Assembly: GCA_026415985.1 (NCBI GenBank)
Contig: JAOAGA010000003.1
Span: 1 to 53,443, forward strand
Source: Pseudomonadota bacterium
GTDB lineage: Bacteria; CALINM01
Direction: 5' to 3'
DNA length: 53,443 nucleotides
Made by a program: the position numbers and the translations under genes. The notes beneath the pieces are model-generated. The model worked only from the letters and a program-made list of their open reading frames with translations. It made no database searches and was not told the DNA's origin. Of this stretch, positions 21,283-31,092 are shown in pieces (the stretch's first letter is position 1; each line of letters starts with the position of its first letter).

Positions 21283-22455
21283 ATGTTTGATTTTCCAAGA
21301 ATTAAGAGGCTTCCGCCGTATGTCTTTAATATTGTTGTAGATTTAAAAAATAAGGCGCGCAGAGAAGGTGAGGATATTATTGATTTAGGAATGGGTAACC
21401 CCGATATTCCTACACCCCAGCATATTGTTGATAAGCTCGTTGAATCAGCCTATAATCCTAAAAATCACAGATATTCAGCATCTAAAGGTATAACCAAGTT
21501 AAGGGTTGCAATTGCTGACTGGTATAAAAGAAACTATGATGTTCATATAGATCCTGAGACAGAAGCTATTGTAACTATTGGAGCCAAGGAAGGGCTTTCA
21601 CACTTTGCATTGGCGGTATTGGAAAGAGGTGATGTGGCATTAGTTCCAAATCCTACCTATCCGATTCATACCTATTGTGCGGTTATGGCGGGTGCAGATG
21701 TTCATTCCATACCTTTTACGGAAGACAGAGATTTTTTTGTAGAGCTTGAAAAATCTGTTAAAAGGGTCTGGCCTCAACCAAAACTTTTACTTATAAGTTT
21801 TCCTCATAACCCAACCACCCGTATTGTGGATATTAACTTTTTTGAAAGGATCGTTGATTATGCCAAGGAAAACAATCTTATAGTTGTTCATGATTTTGCC
21901 TATGCGGATTTATGTTTTGATGGATATAGAGCACCGAGCTTTATGCAGGTGCCCGGTGCAAAGGATGTAGGGATAGAGTTCTACTCTCTTTCAAAGGGCT
22001 ATAGTATGCCCGGCTGGAGGGTGGCTTTTGCGGTTGGAAACAGGGAGCTTATAAATGCCCTTGCAAGGCTAAAAAGCTACTTTGATTACGGAGTTTTCCA
22101 GCCTATTCAGATTGCCTCAATTATCGCTCTGAATGGGCCGAGGGACTGCGTAGATCAGGTAAGAGAGACTTACAGGATCAGAAGAGATGTATTATGCGAA
22201 GGTCTGAACAAGATTGGCTGGGATATTGAAAAGCCCAAGGCAACCATGTTTGTATGGGCAAGAATACCGGAGGCCTATAGAAATTTAGGTTCCATCGAGT
22301 TTTCCAAGCTACTTTTAAAAGAGGCGAAAGTGGCGGTATCTCCGGGAATCGGTTTTGGTGAATATGGTGAAGGTTTCATAAGATTCTCTCTTGTGGAGAA
22401 CGAACATAGAATTAGACAGGCTGTAAGAGGAATAAAAAAATTGATGGGAAAGTGA
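21283..22455 (+). CDS. Class I/II aminotransferase (AlaC/LL-DAP aminotransferase-like)
   Basis: [52 protein letters not shown] at 21283 follows ggaggtggct. Confidence 0.88.
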   Translation: MFDFPRIKRLPPYVFNIVVDLKNKARREGEDIIDLGMGNPDIPTPQHIVDKLVESAYNPKNHRYSASKGITKLRVAIADWYKRNYDVHIDPETEAIVTIGAKEGLSHFALAVLERGDVALVPNPTYPIHTYCAVMAGADVHSIPFTEDRDFFVELEKSVKRVWPQPKLLLISFPHNPTTRIVDINFFERIVDYAKENNLIVVHDFAYADLCFDGYRAPSFMQVPGAKDVGIEFYSLSKGYSMPGWRVAFAVGNRELINALARLKSYFDYGVFQPIQIASIIALNGPRDCVDQVRETYRIRRDVLCEGLNKIGWDIEKPKATMFVWARIPEAYRNLGSIEFSKLLLKEAKVAVSPGIGFGEYGEGFIRFSLVENEHRIRQAVRGIKKLMGK

Positions 22456-23774
22456 GTATGAAGAAAAAAATTTCCTTTGGTGTAATTGGCTTTGGAACGG
22501 TAGGATCAGGCGTTGTTAAGCTTTATCTTGATAATTTGGATGAGATAAAAAAGAAGCTTCCCTTTGATCTCAGGCTTAAGACCATAGCGGAGAAAACAAA
22601 GACTTCCAAAGAAGGGATTAAAACACCCAGATCAATAAAAATCACCGATGATGCTTACGAACTGATAAACGATCCTGAGATAGACATTGTAGTGGAGCTT
22701 GTTGGTGGTAAAACTTTTGCAAAAGATTTTATTATCTCAGCTGTTAAAAAGGGTAAGCACATAGTTACCGCTAACAAAGCACTCCTTGCTGAAGCGGGAG
22801 ACGAGATCTTCGGGCTATGTGAAAAAAATGGTGTTGAGATCGGTTATGAAGCCTCAGTAGCAGGTGTTATACCTATAATAAGAAGCATAAAGGAATCTTT
22901 AGCAGGCGACAGAGTAGAAAATATTTATGGTATTATTAATGGTACCTGTAATTATATTCTCACCAAGATGACAGAAGAGGGAAAGGATTTTGATGAGGCT
23001 CTTAAGGAGGCACAAAAAAAGGGCTACGCTGAGGCAGATCCAACTCTTGATATAGAGGGTATTGACGCAGGACATAAAATAGCAATACTTACATCTCTTT
23101 CTTTCGGGAAAAAGGTCGATTTTAAGGATATTTATATAGAAGGGATAACTAAAGTAACAAATATTGATATCAAGTTTGCCTCACAGTTCGGATATGTAAT
23201 CAAATTACTGGGAATATCAAAGAAGCAGGGGGATAGAATTGAAGTAAGGCTTCATCCCACACTGATTCCGAAAACACACCCCCTTGCAAGCGTGAGGATG
23301 GAATATAATGCGGTATTTGTGAAAGGATATGCCTCAGGCTCAATCTTGCTCTACGGCAAGGGTGCAGGAATGATGCCCACCGCTTCAGCAGTTTTGGGAG
23401 ATGTTATTTCAATAGCAAGAAATATTGCCAATGAAACTGTGGCTACTGTTCCGATCAGAGGGTATATCTCTAAATTTATAGATAAGGGTGATATCCTTAA
23501 TGTTACAGACATAGTAAGTAAATATTTTATAAGACTTATGGTTGTTGATAAGCCGGGTATACTGGCAAAAATATCAGGTATCCTTGGAAAGAAAAATATT
23601 AGTATAGCTTCGGTTATTCAGGAGGGCAGAAATGACGAAGGCGGTGCGGTTCCTCTTGTTATAATTACCCATGAGACTCAGGAAAAAAAGTTGAGGGATG
23701 CCCTAAAAGAGATTGAAAAGCTTAATATAACCTTTGATAAACCGGCCTTTTTAAGGATAGAGGAAAGTTTGTAG
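22452..23774 (+). CDS. hom: Homoserine dehydrogenase
   Basis: [89 protein letters not shown]-terminal ACT. Confidence 0.96.
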   Translation: MSMKKKISFGVIGFGTVGSGVVKLYLDNLDEIKKKLPFDLRLKTIAEKTKTSKEGIKTPRSIKITDDAYELINDPEIDIVVELVGGKTFAKDFIISAVKKGKHIVTANKALLAEAGDEIFGLCEKNGVEIGYEASVAGVIPIIRSIKESLAGDRVENIYGIINGTCNYILTKMTEEGKDFDEALKEAQKKGYAEADPTLDIEGIDAGHKIAILTSLSFGKKVDFKDIYIEGITKVTNIDIKFASQFGYVIKLLGISKKQGDRIEVRLHPTLIPKTHPLASVRMEYNAVFVKGYASGSILLYGKGAGMMPTASAVLGDVISIARNIANETVATVPIRGYISKFIDKGDILNVTDIVSKYFIRLMVVDKPGILAKISGILGKKNISIASVIQEGRNDEGGAVPLVIITHETQEKKLRDALKEIEKLNITFDKPAFLRIEESL

Positions 23775-23873
23775 CTGATTTTTATAAGACAATTGTCTCT
23801 GAGTTGGGAAGTTTTATTGGGAAGGTTGTTAATTTTGGATTTTAAATTATAATCATAACTTAAAGGAAAAAAT

Positions 23874-24926
23874 ATGAGTTGGCAGGGGATAGTTAAACAT
23901 TACATTGATTTTTTCAGTATAGATGAGAAAAATATTATAACGCTATTAGAGGGTAACACCCCTCTTATTCCTTCTGTTTGCATCGGGAAGAGTTTTGAAA
24001 GACCTATAAATCTCTTCTTTAAATATGAAGGCCTTAATCCTACAGGCTCATTTAAAGATAGGGGGATGACCTACGCTATAAGTAAAGCGGTAGAGTCAGG
24101 CTCAAAGGCGGTAATTTGTGCCTCTACCGGCAATACTTCTGCCTCTGCAGCGGCCTATTCTGCAAGGGCGGGATTAAAATGTATTGTGCTAATTCCTGAG
24201 GGGAAAATTGCATTGGGAAAGCTTTCTCAGGCTATGATACACGGTGCCAAGGTTATTCAAATAAAAGGAAATTTTGATGACGCCCTGAAGATTGTGAAAG
24301 AAATTTCTGAGAAATATCCCATAACATTGGTTAATTCTTTAAACCCCCATAGATTGGAAGGTCAGAAAACCGGTGCTTTTGAGATTTGCGATGTGTTGAA
24401 GAATGCTCCTGATTATCACTGTCTTCCTGTAGGTAATGCAGGCAATATCAGTGCCTACTGGATGGGATATAAGGAGTATAGATCCTGTGGCAAGATTAAT
24501 AGTCTTCCAAAAATGCTGGGCTTTCAGGCGGAAGGGTCTGCTCCCATAGTTAGGGGGTATCCCATAGAAAAGCCGGAAACCATTGCTACTGCCATAAGAA
24601 TTGGTAACCCCGCAAGTTGGGATAAGGCGGTCAAGGCAAGAGATGAATCAGGTGGTTTAATAGATATGGTGTCTGATGATGAGATTATAAAGGCATATAA
24701 ATTATTGGCAGAAAAAGAAGGGGTCTTTTGTGAGCCTGCATCATCGGCAAGTGTTGCAGGAATAATCAAACTTTCTGAAAGAGGATTCTTTCAGGGCGGA
24801 GAAACTGTGGTTTGCACATTAACAGGTCATGGCTTGAAAGATCCTGACAACGCTATTGCAAACTCAGAAAAACCTTCAAGCATTGAACCGAATATATCGG
24901 ATATTTTAAAAATAATAGGTTTATAG
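23874..24926 (+). CDS. thrC: Threonine synthase
   Basis: [51 protein letters not shown]. Confidence 0.95.
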   Translation: MSWQGIVKHYIDFFSIDEKNIITLLEGNTPLIPSVCIGKSFERPINLFFKYEGLNPTGSFKDRGMTYAISKAVESGSKAVICASTGNTSASAAAYSARAGLKCIVLIPEGKIALGKLSQAMIHGAKVIQIKGNFDDALKIVKEISEKYPITLVNSLNPHRLEGQKTGAFEICDVLKNAPDYHCLPVGNAGNISAYWMGYKEYRSCGKINSLPKMLGFQAEGSAPIVRGYPIEKPETIATAIRIGNPASWDKAVKARDESGGLIDMVSDDEIIKAYKLLAEKEGVFCEPASSASVAGIIKLSERGFFQGGETVVCTLTGHGLKDPDNAIANSEKPSSIEPNISDILKIIGL

Positions 24927-24935
24927 GGAGGAGAT

Positions 24936-25541
24936 ATGAGACCAGTTGAGAAGTCGCTTTTTGACTACCAGAAAAGGCTTTCCGATTCAACGGAAGATTT
25001 GTTGTCTATGCTAAATTTTATCTATGACGGCTTTATTAAACACAAAAAAAACTTACTCCACGAAGCAGAGCTATTAGGCAAAAAGGTGCACGACTTTGAG
25101 AAAGATTTTACCTCAGATATTATTAAGGAAGGAAATAAGGATAGTGTCAGGCTTCTGATAACTATTGCAGGACATTTGGAAAGGATTGGGGATTGTTTTG
25201 AGAATATAATCAGGACAGTCCATACCAAGATTAAAGAGGGAACACTATTTTCTGATAAAGCAGTATCGGAGTTAAACTATCTTTTTAATACAGCCAAGGA
25301 GCTTATTAAAAATTTGAAAGATCTTATTGCCACCTTTAATACGGTTCTGATTGAACACATAGTAAATGTTGGAACAAAGGCAAACCAGATGGCCGATGAG
25401 TTTGCCACACAGCATGAGGAAAGGCTTGTTACAGGCATTTGTCATCCAAAGCACTCTTCAATGTATTTAGATATTCTTGATAATTTAAGAATGAGCATCT
25501 GGCACATAAAAGAGATAGCAAGAAGGATTGAAAGTTTTTAA
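24936..25541 (+). CDS. PhoU/DUF47-like helical protein
   Basis: About 200 aa, all-helical; EAELLGKKVHDFEKDFTSDI...AGHLERIGDCFENIIR resembles PhoU-type bundles. Confidence 0.65.
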   Translation: MRPVEKSLFDYQKRLSDSTEDLLSMLNFIYDGFIKHKKNLLHEAELLGKKVHDFEKDFTSDIIKEGNKDSVRLLITIAGHLERIGDCFENIIRTVHTKIKEGTLFSDKAVSELNYLFNTAKELIKNLKDLIATFNTVLIEHIVNVGTKANQMADEFATQHEERLVTGICHPKHSSMYLDILDNLRMSIWHIKEIARRIESF

Positions 25542-25723
25542 AGAGGCAGGTTGGAGGTAATCGGTGATTTGTTTAAACAAATAAGGTATAGAAATTTGAA
25601 CATAAAAATTGAGGCATAGTTTAAAAATTATATAATCTTCTCAAACTTGCCTTGATTTCTTGATATTTCACTTCTTACAGATCACCTTCTTACCTTAAAC
25701 CTCACTTCTTTCGCAGGTCAGGT

Positions 25724-26857
25724 ATGGCTGAAAACAGCAGAGTAATCTATTGTTATTCCGATGAGTTTTTAAAGTATGATTATGGCGATGATCATCCCTT
25801 AAAGGTCTATCGGCTAAAACTAACTTATGAATTATCAAAATCCTATGATCTTTTTAAGAATATCACGGTTATAGAGCCAGAGTATTGTTCTGAGGAAGAC
25901 ATCTTAAAGGTCCATTCTTCTCATTATCTTTATGTTTTAAAACAGTGTAACAATGGTTTATGCCCGCCTGAAGCCTTTTTTTATAACTTAGATACCTCTG
26001 ATAATCCTGTATTTGAAGGTGTCTATGACTGGTCAACCCTTGTTTGTGGCTCGAGCCTTAAAGGGGCAAAGAGCCTTCTTTCCGGTGTTTGTGATACCTT
26101 CTTTAGTATATCAGGTGGGTTACATCATGCTATGCCGGAAAAGGCGTCGGGATTTTGCTATCTCAATGATATAGCGGTTGCTATTAAATATCTGATTGAC
26201 AATGGCAAAAAGGTTCTTTACATAGACACAGACGCACATCACGGAGATGGTGTTGAAAAAATTTTCTATGAAACTTCAAAGGTTATGACAATATCTTTCC
26301 ATGAATCGGGCAGATTTTTATTTCCCGGAACGGGTTTTGAAACAGACATAGGGGCAGGAGATGGGTTAGGGTATGCAGTTAATTTTCCTCTTTACCCCTA
26401 CACAGATGATAAAAATTTTTTGAGAGGGTTTTTTGAAATAGTTCCAACTCTTATAGAAGCATTTAAACCGGATATAATTGTTACACAACTTGGCGTTGAC
26501 TGCTTTTACAATGACCCTCTGGCTACTCTTAACTTAACAACCATATCTTTTGAAAAAATAATAAAATTTTACAAAGAATTAGGTATTCCTTGGCTGGCTT
26601 TGGGTGGTGGAGGATACAATCCCGCAAATGTGGCAAGGGCATGGACCTTGGCTCTGGCTATTATGGCCGATAAAGAAATATCTGATCCTATACCGGATAG
26701 TTTCACCGATATAGCCCTACCATATAAAGTAAAAATTAATAAACTAAGGGATACAGAAAGTATTAAAGACGAAGAATATTCAAACTTGATAGACAGAGAA
26801 ACAAGCAGGGTTATAGAAAAATTAAAAAAGCACCTGTTTCCCTATCACCATTTATAA
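25724..26857 (+). CDS. Histone deacetylase superfamily protein (AcuC-like)
   Basis: ISGGLHHAMPEKASGFCYLNDIAVAI, YIDTDAHHGDGVEKIFY, VTQLGVDCFYNDPLATLNLT, ALGGGGYNP; metal and catalytic residues present. Confidence 0.9.
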   Translation: MAENSRVIYCYSDEFLKYDYGDDHPLKVYRLKLTYELSKSYDLFKNITVIEPEYCSEEDILKVHSSHYLYVLKQCNNGLCPPEAFFYNLDTSDNPVFEGVYDWSTLVCGSSLKGAKSLLSGVCDTFFSISGGLHHAMPEKASGFCYLNDIAVAIKYLIDNGKKVLYIDTDAHHGDGVEKIFYETSKVMTISFHESGRFLFPGTGFETDIGAGDGLGYAVNFPLYPYTDDKNFLRGFFEIVPTLIEAFKPDIIVTQLGVDCFYNDPLATLNLTTISFEKIIKFYKELGIPWLALGGGGYNPANVARAWTLALAIMADKEISDPIPDSFTDIALPYKVKINKLRDTESIKDEEYSNLIDRETSRVIEKLKKHLFPYHHL

Positions 26858-26877
26858 AAGTTAGTTACTAAAAAATA

Positions 26878-27390
26878 TTACAGCATCATATCTATCATTC
26901 TTGCTAATTCCCCCCCTTCAACATAGCCGGTAATTGTCTGAATTAATCTGCCTTTTTTGTCATACAATAATGTGGTTGGAACAGCATCAATCTTATAGAT
27001 ATTGTTTAAATCCTGGGTTGTAAGATATAGTGAGTAGTTGATATTTACTTTTTCGGCAAAGGGTGTAACTGCAGAAGCGCCATTTTCATCTATTGCTATC
27101 CCAATAAACTCAACATTTTTGCTCTGATAGGTCTTGTAAAGTTCCACTAACTCGGGAACCTCTTTTCTACAAGGCGGACACCATGTGGCAAAAAAATTAA
27201 CGAGAACTACCTTGCCTTGATTGGATTTCAGTATTTCCTGAAGATCTTTTGCAGATATTGATTTAAGCTCCTTTGTGCTTTTGCTTTCAACGGTTTTCTG
27301 AGGTGTTGTTTCAGCCTTTTTTTCTTCTTCCTTTTTTGCACAGGAAAAAATGAACAAACTTACTAAAACCAAGAAAAAAAATCTCTTCAT
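26878..27390 (-). CDS. TlpA/ResA-like thioredoxin-fold lipoprotein
   Basis: Lipobox IFSC, VVLVNFFATWCPPCRKEVPELVELYKTY, IDAVPTTLLYDKKGRL. Confidence 0.9.
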   Translation of the reverse strand: MKRFFFLVLVSLFIFSCAKKEEEKKAETTPQKTVESKSTKELKSISAKDLQEILKSNQGKVVLVNFFATWCPPCRKEVPELVELYKTYQSKNVEFIGIAIDENGASAVTPFAEKVNINYSLYLTTQDLNNIYKIDAVPTTLLYDKKGRLIQTITGYVEGGELARMIDMML

Positions 27391-28272
27391 TTATATCTCC
27401 TTTTTTATCAAATCAGTCTTTTGTGCCCCGACTAATTCTATAGATATTGCTCCAAATTTGCAAGAGTCTGTATAGCATTTAAAGCATCTTATGCAGTTTA
27501 GCTGATTGGCACCATCGGGGAATTTTAAATGCATGGGGCAATCACGGTAGCATTGATAGCATCTTACACATTTATCTTTATTGTGGCTCATCCTGAGAAT
27601 ACTAACCTTGTTAAAAAGTGAGTAAAAACCACCTAAAGGACAGATGGTTCTGCAAAAGGGCCTTCTTATAAAAACCATCGAGACAAGCAAAAAAATTAAG
27701 ATAATCAGCTTATTGTAAAATAAAACTCCTATGAGCCTCTGAAGAGAGTTATCAAGAAACATAAGAGGTATTCCCGCTGTAAGAGTTCCCGCTGGACAGA
27801 CATATTTACAAAACCAGGTAATACCGTAACCAAACTCATCAACTATAAGTAATGGCAGGATAATTACAAAACCAAATAAGAATATATATTTTCCATATTG
27901 TAACTTAGAGGGAATGTTAAATTTTTTTGATGGTATCTTATGAATAAGTTCTTGTAGAAAACCAAAAGGGCAGAGCCAGCCACAGGGAAATCTGCCCACA
28001 AGCATTCCAATGGTTCCGAGAAAACCAACTACATAAAAGCCAAAATGATATTTCATGGAGCTTATAGAAACCCTTATGTTACCCAAAATAACCTGTAATG
28101 CTCCCATTGGACAGGCAAGAACTGATGCGGGGCAGGAGTAACAGTTAAGTCCGGGGGCACAAAAAGCCTTTGTAGGACCCTGAAAGATTTTTTTTGTCCA
28201 GATGAAGCCAAAATAGGAGTTATTTAAAAAGGTTACGATGGTTTGTATGATCCTTCTTAGATGTTTTGTCAT
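27391..28272 (-). CDS. Polytopic 4Fe-4S binding membrane protein (NapH/CcoG-like)
   Basis: CxxxCP membrane motifs GRFPCGWLCPFGFLQE and RRPFCRTICPLGGFYSLFN, plus DKCVRCYQCYRDCP and LNCIRCFKCYTDSCKFGAI. ATG at 28272 preferred (ATGA overlap with the upstream small ORF). Confidence 0.88.
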   Translation of the reverse strand: MTKHLRRIIQTIVTFLNNSYFGFIWTKKIFQGPTKAFCAPGLNCYSCPASVLACPMGALQVILGNIRVSISSMKYHFGFYVVGFLGTIGMLVGRFPCGWLCPFGFLQELIHKIPSKKFNIPSKLQYGKYIFLFGFVIILPLLIVDEFGYGITWFCKYVCPAGTLTAGIPLMFLDNSLQRLIGVLFYNKLIILIFLLVSMVFIRRPFCRTICPLGGFYSLFNKVSILRMSHNKDKCVRCYQCYRDCPMHLKFPDGANQLNCIRCFKCYTDSCKFGAISIELVGAQKTDLIKKEI

Positions 28273-28406
28273 CCTATACCTACACAGCTTAGACAAATCC
28301 TTATCGCCTTTTCAAGAACAGCGGAAAATTCACTGAAGTTTATGCCTAATATGAAAATTACTACAAAAAATATTAATAAAAGGTAGCTTTTTCTGACTTC
28401 ATTCAT
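28269..28406 (-). CDS. 45-aa single-TM protein with C-terminal CxxC (RICLSCVGIG); resembles small CD1871A-type CxxC proteins
   Basis: Not in the ORF track. Reverse-strand translation MNEVRKSYLLLIFFVVIFILGINFSEFSAVLEKAIRICLSCVGIG*; TGA overlaps the ATG of the 4Fe-4S protein. Confidence 0.7.
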   Translation of the reverse strand: MNEVRKSYLLLIFFVVIFILGINFSEFSAVLEKAIRICLSCVGIG

Positions 28407-28459
28407 TTTTTTATTATATTACTAATATTAATTTTTTCAATTTAAAATTATTAAATTTG

Positions 28460-28477
28460 ATGAAATAGGCGTTTCAT
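28460..28477. promoter_or_regulatory. Palindromic operator candidate ATGAAA-N6-TTTCAT
   Basis: Direct reading: ATGAAA TAGGCG TTTCAT in the divergent intergenic region. Confidence 0.4.
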
Positions 28478-28485
28478 TTTTAATG

Positions 28486-28586
28486 ATTTGTTTCACAAAT
28501 ATTGTTCTGAATTTTTTCATTAAAAATCAGATATTTGAAATAAAGATTAAATCAAATGATAAAAAAAGCCTTTTTGTGAAACAAAT
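28486..28586. promoter_or_regulatory. Inverted pair of identical operator-like sequences (ATTTGTTTCACAAAT at 28486-28500; TTTGTGAAACAAAT at 28573-28586)
   Basis: The second copy is the reverse complement of the first over 14 bp, about 72 bp apart, upstream of the cytochrome operon. Confidence 0.5.
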
Positions 28587-28629
28587 TATTAAAAGAAATT
28601 AAAAATAAAAATTCAATTATTTCAGTAAT

Positions 28630-28658
28630 TTGTAAAAATTAAGTTTTGGCATTATAAT
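28630..28658 (+). promoter_or_regulatory. Candidate sigma70-type promoter TTGTAA-17-TATAAT
   Basis: TTGTAA at 28630-28635, perfect TATAAT at 28653-28658, about 45 bp upstream of the cytochrome start codon. Confidence 0.55.
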
Positions 28659-28704
28659 TGATAATGTAAATGAAAATAAAAGAAAATTAATAGGGGGTGA
28701 TTTT

Positions 28705-29037
28705 ATGAAAAAAATAGTAGTTTTTTTAGTTGTTCTATCTTTTTTTAGTGTTTCCTATGCTGTCGACGCAAAAAAAGGTGATATCAATAAGGGAAAACAG
28801 CTTTACAGAGAAGTTTGCAGGAGTTGTCACGATGGTTCTAAGGCAAAAAAGGTAACACCTATGCATAAGACTACCGCACAGTGGAAAAAATTGTTTGATA
28901 ATGATATGGCAAGGCTAAAGGAAAAGCATGAAGGCAATGATGCCTTCAACAAGATTAAGGCAGAGGATTTTGACCACATCTATAGGTTCGTACTGGATGG
29001 AGCATTAGACTCTGAGCAACCACAGACCTGTGATTAA
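28705..29037 (+). CDS. Small periplasmic c-type cytochrome (monohaem, CRSCH)
   Basis: Signal peptide; GDINKGKQLYREVCRSCHDGSKAKKVTPMHK. Confidence 0.9.
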   Translation: MKKIVVFLVVLSFFSVSYAVDAKKGDINKGKQLYREVCRSCHDGSKAKKVTPMHKTTAQWKKLFDNDMARLKEKHEGNDAFNKIKAEDFDHIYRFVLDGALDSEQPQTCD

Positions 29038-29101
29038 AAATGGTTACAGGTGTAAGTTTTGGTTTTGATTCAACCTTAATTAATAATTTGGAGGTATTAA
29101 G

Positions 29102-30961
29102 ATGAGAAAATGTTTTGTTTTGCTTATGTTAATGTTTTTTACTACCCTTTCAGGAAAGGTTTTTGCACAGGAACAACCAAAGGTTGAAGACTTATTGAAA
29201 CAGATTAAGCAGTTAAAGTCCGAGCTGGCAGAGATAGAAGACAGGGTATCTGCAACAGAAAGACATACCGTAACAGATAAGGTAAGTTTGGGAATTGATT
29301 TCAGAACCCAGGCTATTTCAGCCCATTACAAAGACTTAAGAGGACTACCAGAGTGGGCGAGTTCAATGATGCAGTTATGGGCCTTTAACAGGCTTGCTAT
29401 TGATGGGACAAAAATTGGCGGAAATCCTATCCCGTCCGGAAGCAGTAGTTATACATTCAATCCAACCTTTTTACAGAAATACGGAGCAACATTGCAACCT
29501 ATGTTTCCCGCAATGGTCTCTTTAGGATTCGTAAACGGCGGTGCTTTTCTCGATATGAATGGCAACAGTACCTTTGATGCTACAGCTGATCTGCCGGTAC
29601 TTGGTAATAACTCTCTTGGCAACCCTCATTTTTCAGGCACCTTTGGTGCAACTGACCTCGCTAAGTATCAGGGAATGTTTAAAAGCATAGCACCACAGAA
29701 ATATGATTCCAACAATGATATTATGTTTACTAACAGACTGAGAGTTAACCTGGATTCTAAGGTCTCAGATAATCTTTCTTTTTCTGGCAGACTTGCCATG
29801 TATAAGACCTGGGCAGATGCGTCAGGTGTAAAATTTTATAATGGCAATATGAATACAATGAATATGGATGGTAATGATGTTTCCGTTCCTACCGATGATT
29901 TACTTAAGGTAGAAAGGGCATATTTTGTTTATAAAAACAGGTGGGGTAAGGTAGACTGGCATCTGTCCTTTGGCAGAAGACCCGCAACAGATGGTCCGCC
30001 TCTGGAGCTTAAGGCAAACTCAGAGGTTGGAGGCTCTCCCCTCGCCCATATTATAAACTGGCAGTTTGATGGTGCCTCCTGGGGGTTTGAGCTTGAAGAG
30101 TTAACGGGTATTCCCGGTGCATCTTTTAAGCTTTGCTATGGTGTAGGCTTTGAGTCGGGGGTAGGCAACTCCTATTCCTTAACTTCTCAGAATAATGTAA
30201 AAGATGTTCATATGCTTGGTTTTATTGCAAAGCTATATGACAACAAGAACACAAAGGTTGCTGTAAACTACGCCCACGCCTTTGATATTACCGATGGTTT
30301 TACAGGAACAGTGATCATGCCTTTTACGATAAATGCCCTTGATATTGATGGTAATGGTGTTTTTGATGAGTACTATCTAAACCCAAACTGGGGTGGTTAT
30401 GTATCCCGTATGCAACCTACCGCAAATATTGGTTCTATGGATATGGTAAACGTTCTCTATCAGTCAAAGGTTAAAGACATTAACTATTTTGTCTCTTTGG
30501 CATTGAGCAATACAAATCCCGACGGCAGATCCATGAACCCGATGATGCAGTTTATGGGACAGGACGCATTGTTAAACGATAACGGCGAACAAAAATCAAG
30601 AACAGGCTATTCTGTCTGGGCTGGGATCAAGGCACCAGTTACAGTTACTAAAGGTCAGTTAGGGCTGGAATATAACCATGGTTCCAAATACTGGCTTAAC
30701 TTTACAGGTGCAGAAGACAATGTGGTAGGCTCTAAGATTGCAGTAAGAGGAGATGTTTACGAAGTTTATTATATTCAACCAATCACTGGTAAAAACTTCT
30801 TTTTAACTCTTGGTGCCCAGCTTTATGATTATGATTATACAAATAGCGGTAGTCCGTTGGGTGCACCTAAGAAGATATCAGATGTGAATGCATTGGATAG
30901 TCTGATGCCTGTAGCAGACAAGATCAATGTTTATTATGCATCTCTTACCTATAGGTTCTAA
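29102..30961 (+). CDS. Outer-membrane beta-barrel/porin-like protein, DUF3373-like
   Basis: Signal peptide, short coiled coil (VEDLLKQIKQLKSELAEIEDRV), NDIMFTNRLRVNLDSKVSDNLSFSGRLAMYKTWAD, and C-terminal strand VYYASLTYRF ending in Phe. Confidence 0.8.
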   Translation: MRKCFVLLMLMFFTTLSGKVFAQEQPKVEDLLKQIKQLKSELAEIEDRVSATERHTVTDKVSLGIDFRTQAISAHYKDLRGLPEWASSMMQLWAFNRLAIDGTKIGGNPIPSGSSSYTFNPTFLQKYGATLQPMFPAMVSLGFVNGGAFLDMNGNSTFDATADLPVLGNNSLGNPHFSGTFGATDLAKYQGMFKSIAPQKYDSNNDIMFTNRLRVNLDSKVSDNLSFSGRLAMYKTWADASGVKFYNGNMNTMNMDGNDVSVPTDDLLKVERAYFVYKNRWGKVDWHLSFGRRPATDGPPLELKANSEVGGSPLAHIINWQFDGASWGFELEELTGIPGASFKLCYGVGFESGVGNSYSLTSQNNVKDVHMLGFIAKLYDNKNTKVAVNYAHAFDITDGFTGTVIMPFTINALDIDGNGVFDEYYLNPNWGGYVSRMQPTANIGSMDMVNVLYQSKVKDINYFVSLALSNTNPDGRSMNPMMQFMGQDALLNDNGEQKSRTGYSVWAGIKAPVTVTKGQLGLEYNHGSKYWLNFTGAEDNVVGSKIAVRGDVYEVYYIQPITGKNFFLTLGAQLYDYDYTNSGSPLGAPKKISDVNALDSLMPVADKINVYYASLTYRF

Positions 30962-30973
30962 CTGAATAGTTAC

Positions 30974-31016
30974 AGGTTTAGGTTATGGTTGGTCAGTTTC
31001 TCCATAGCCTAAACCT
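30974..31016 (+). other. Intercistronic stem-loop between porin and octahaem cytochrome genes
   Basis: AGGTTTAGGTTATGG (30974-30988) pairs with CCATAGCCTAAACCT (31002-31016), one G-U wobble; no T-run follows. Confidence 0.6.
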
Positions 31017-31092
31017 AAACTTTAACTAAATGGTATTTAGTCTTTAAGGAACAAGCAATTTTAAATTATTTAATGTTTTTGGAGGCAATTAA

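Noticed and set aside
28646-28663. Possible sigma54 promoter TTGGCATTATAATTGATA
   Set aside because: GG and GA are at the right spacing, but the invariant -12 GC is GA. A good sigma70 -10 (TATAAT) overlaps it, so sigma54 was not called.
28408-28704. Possible additional gene in the AT-rich divergent region
   Set aside because: No ORF with start, RBS and sensible composition found on either strand apart from the 45-aa ORF ending at 28406; palindromes fit a regulatory region.
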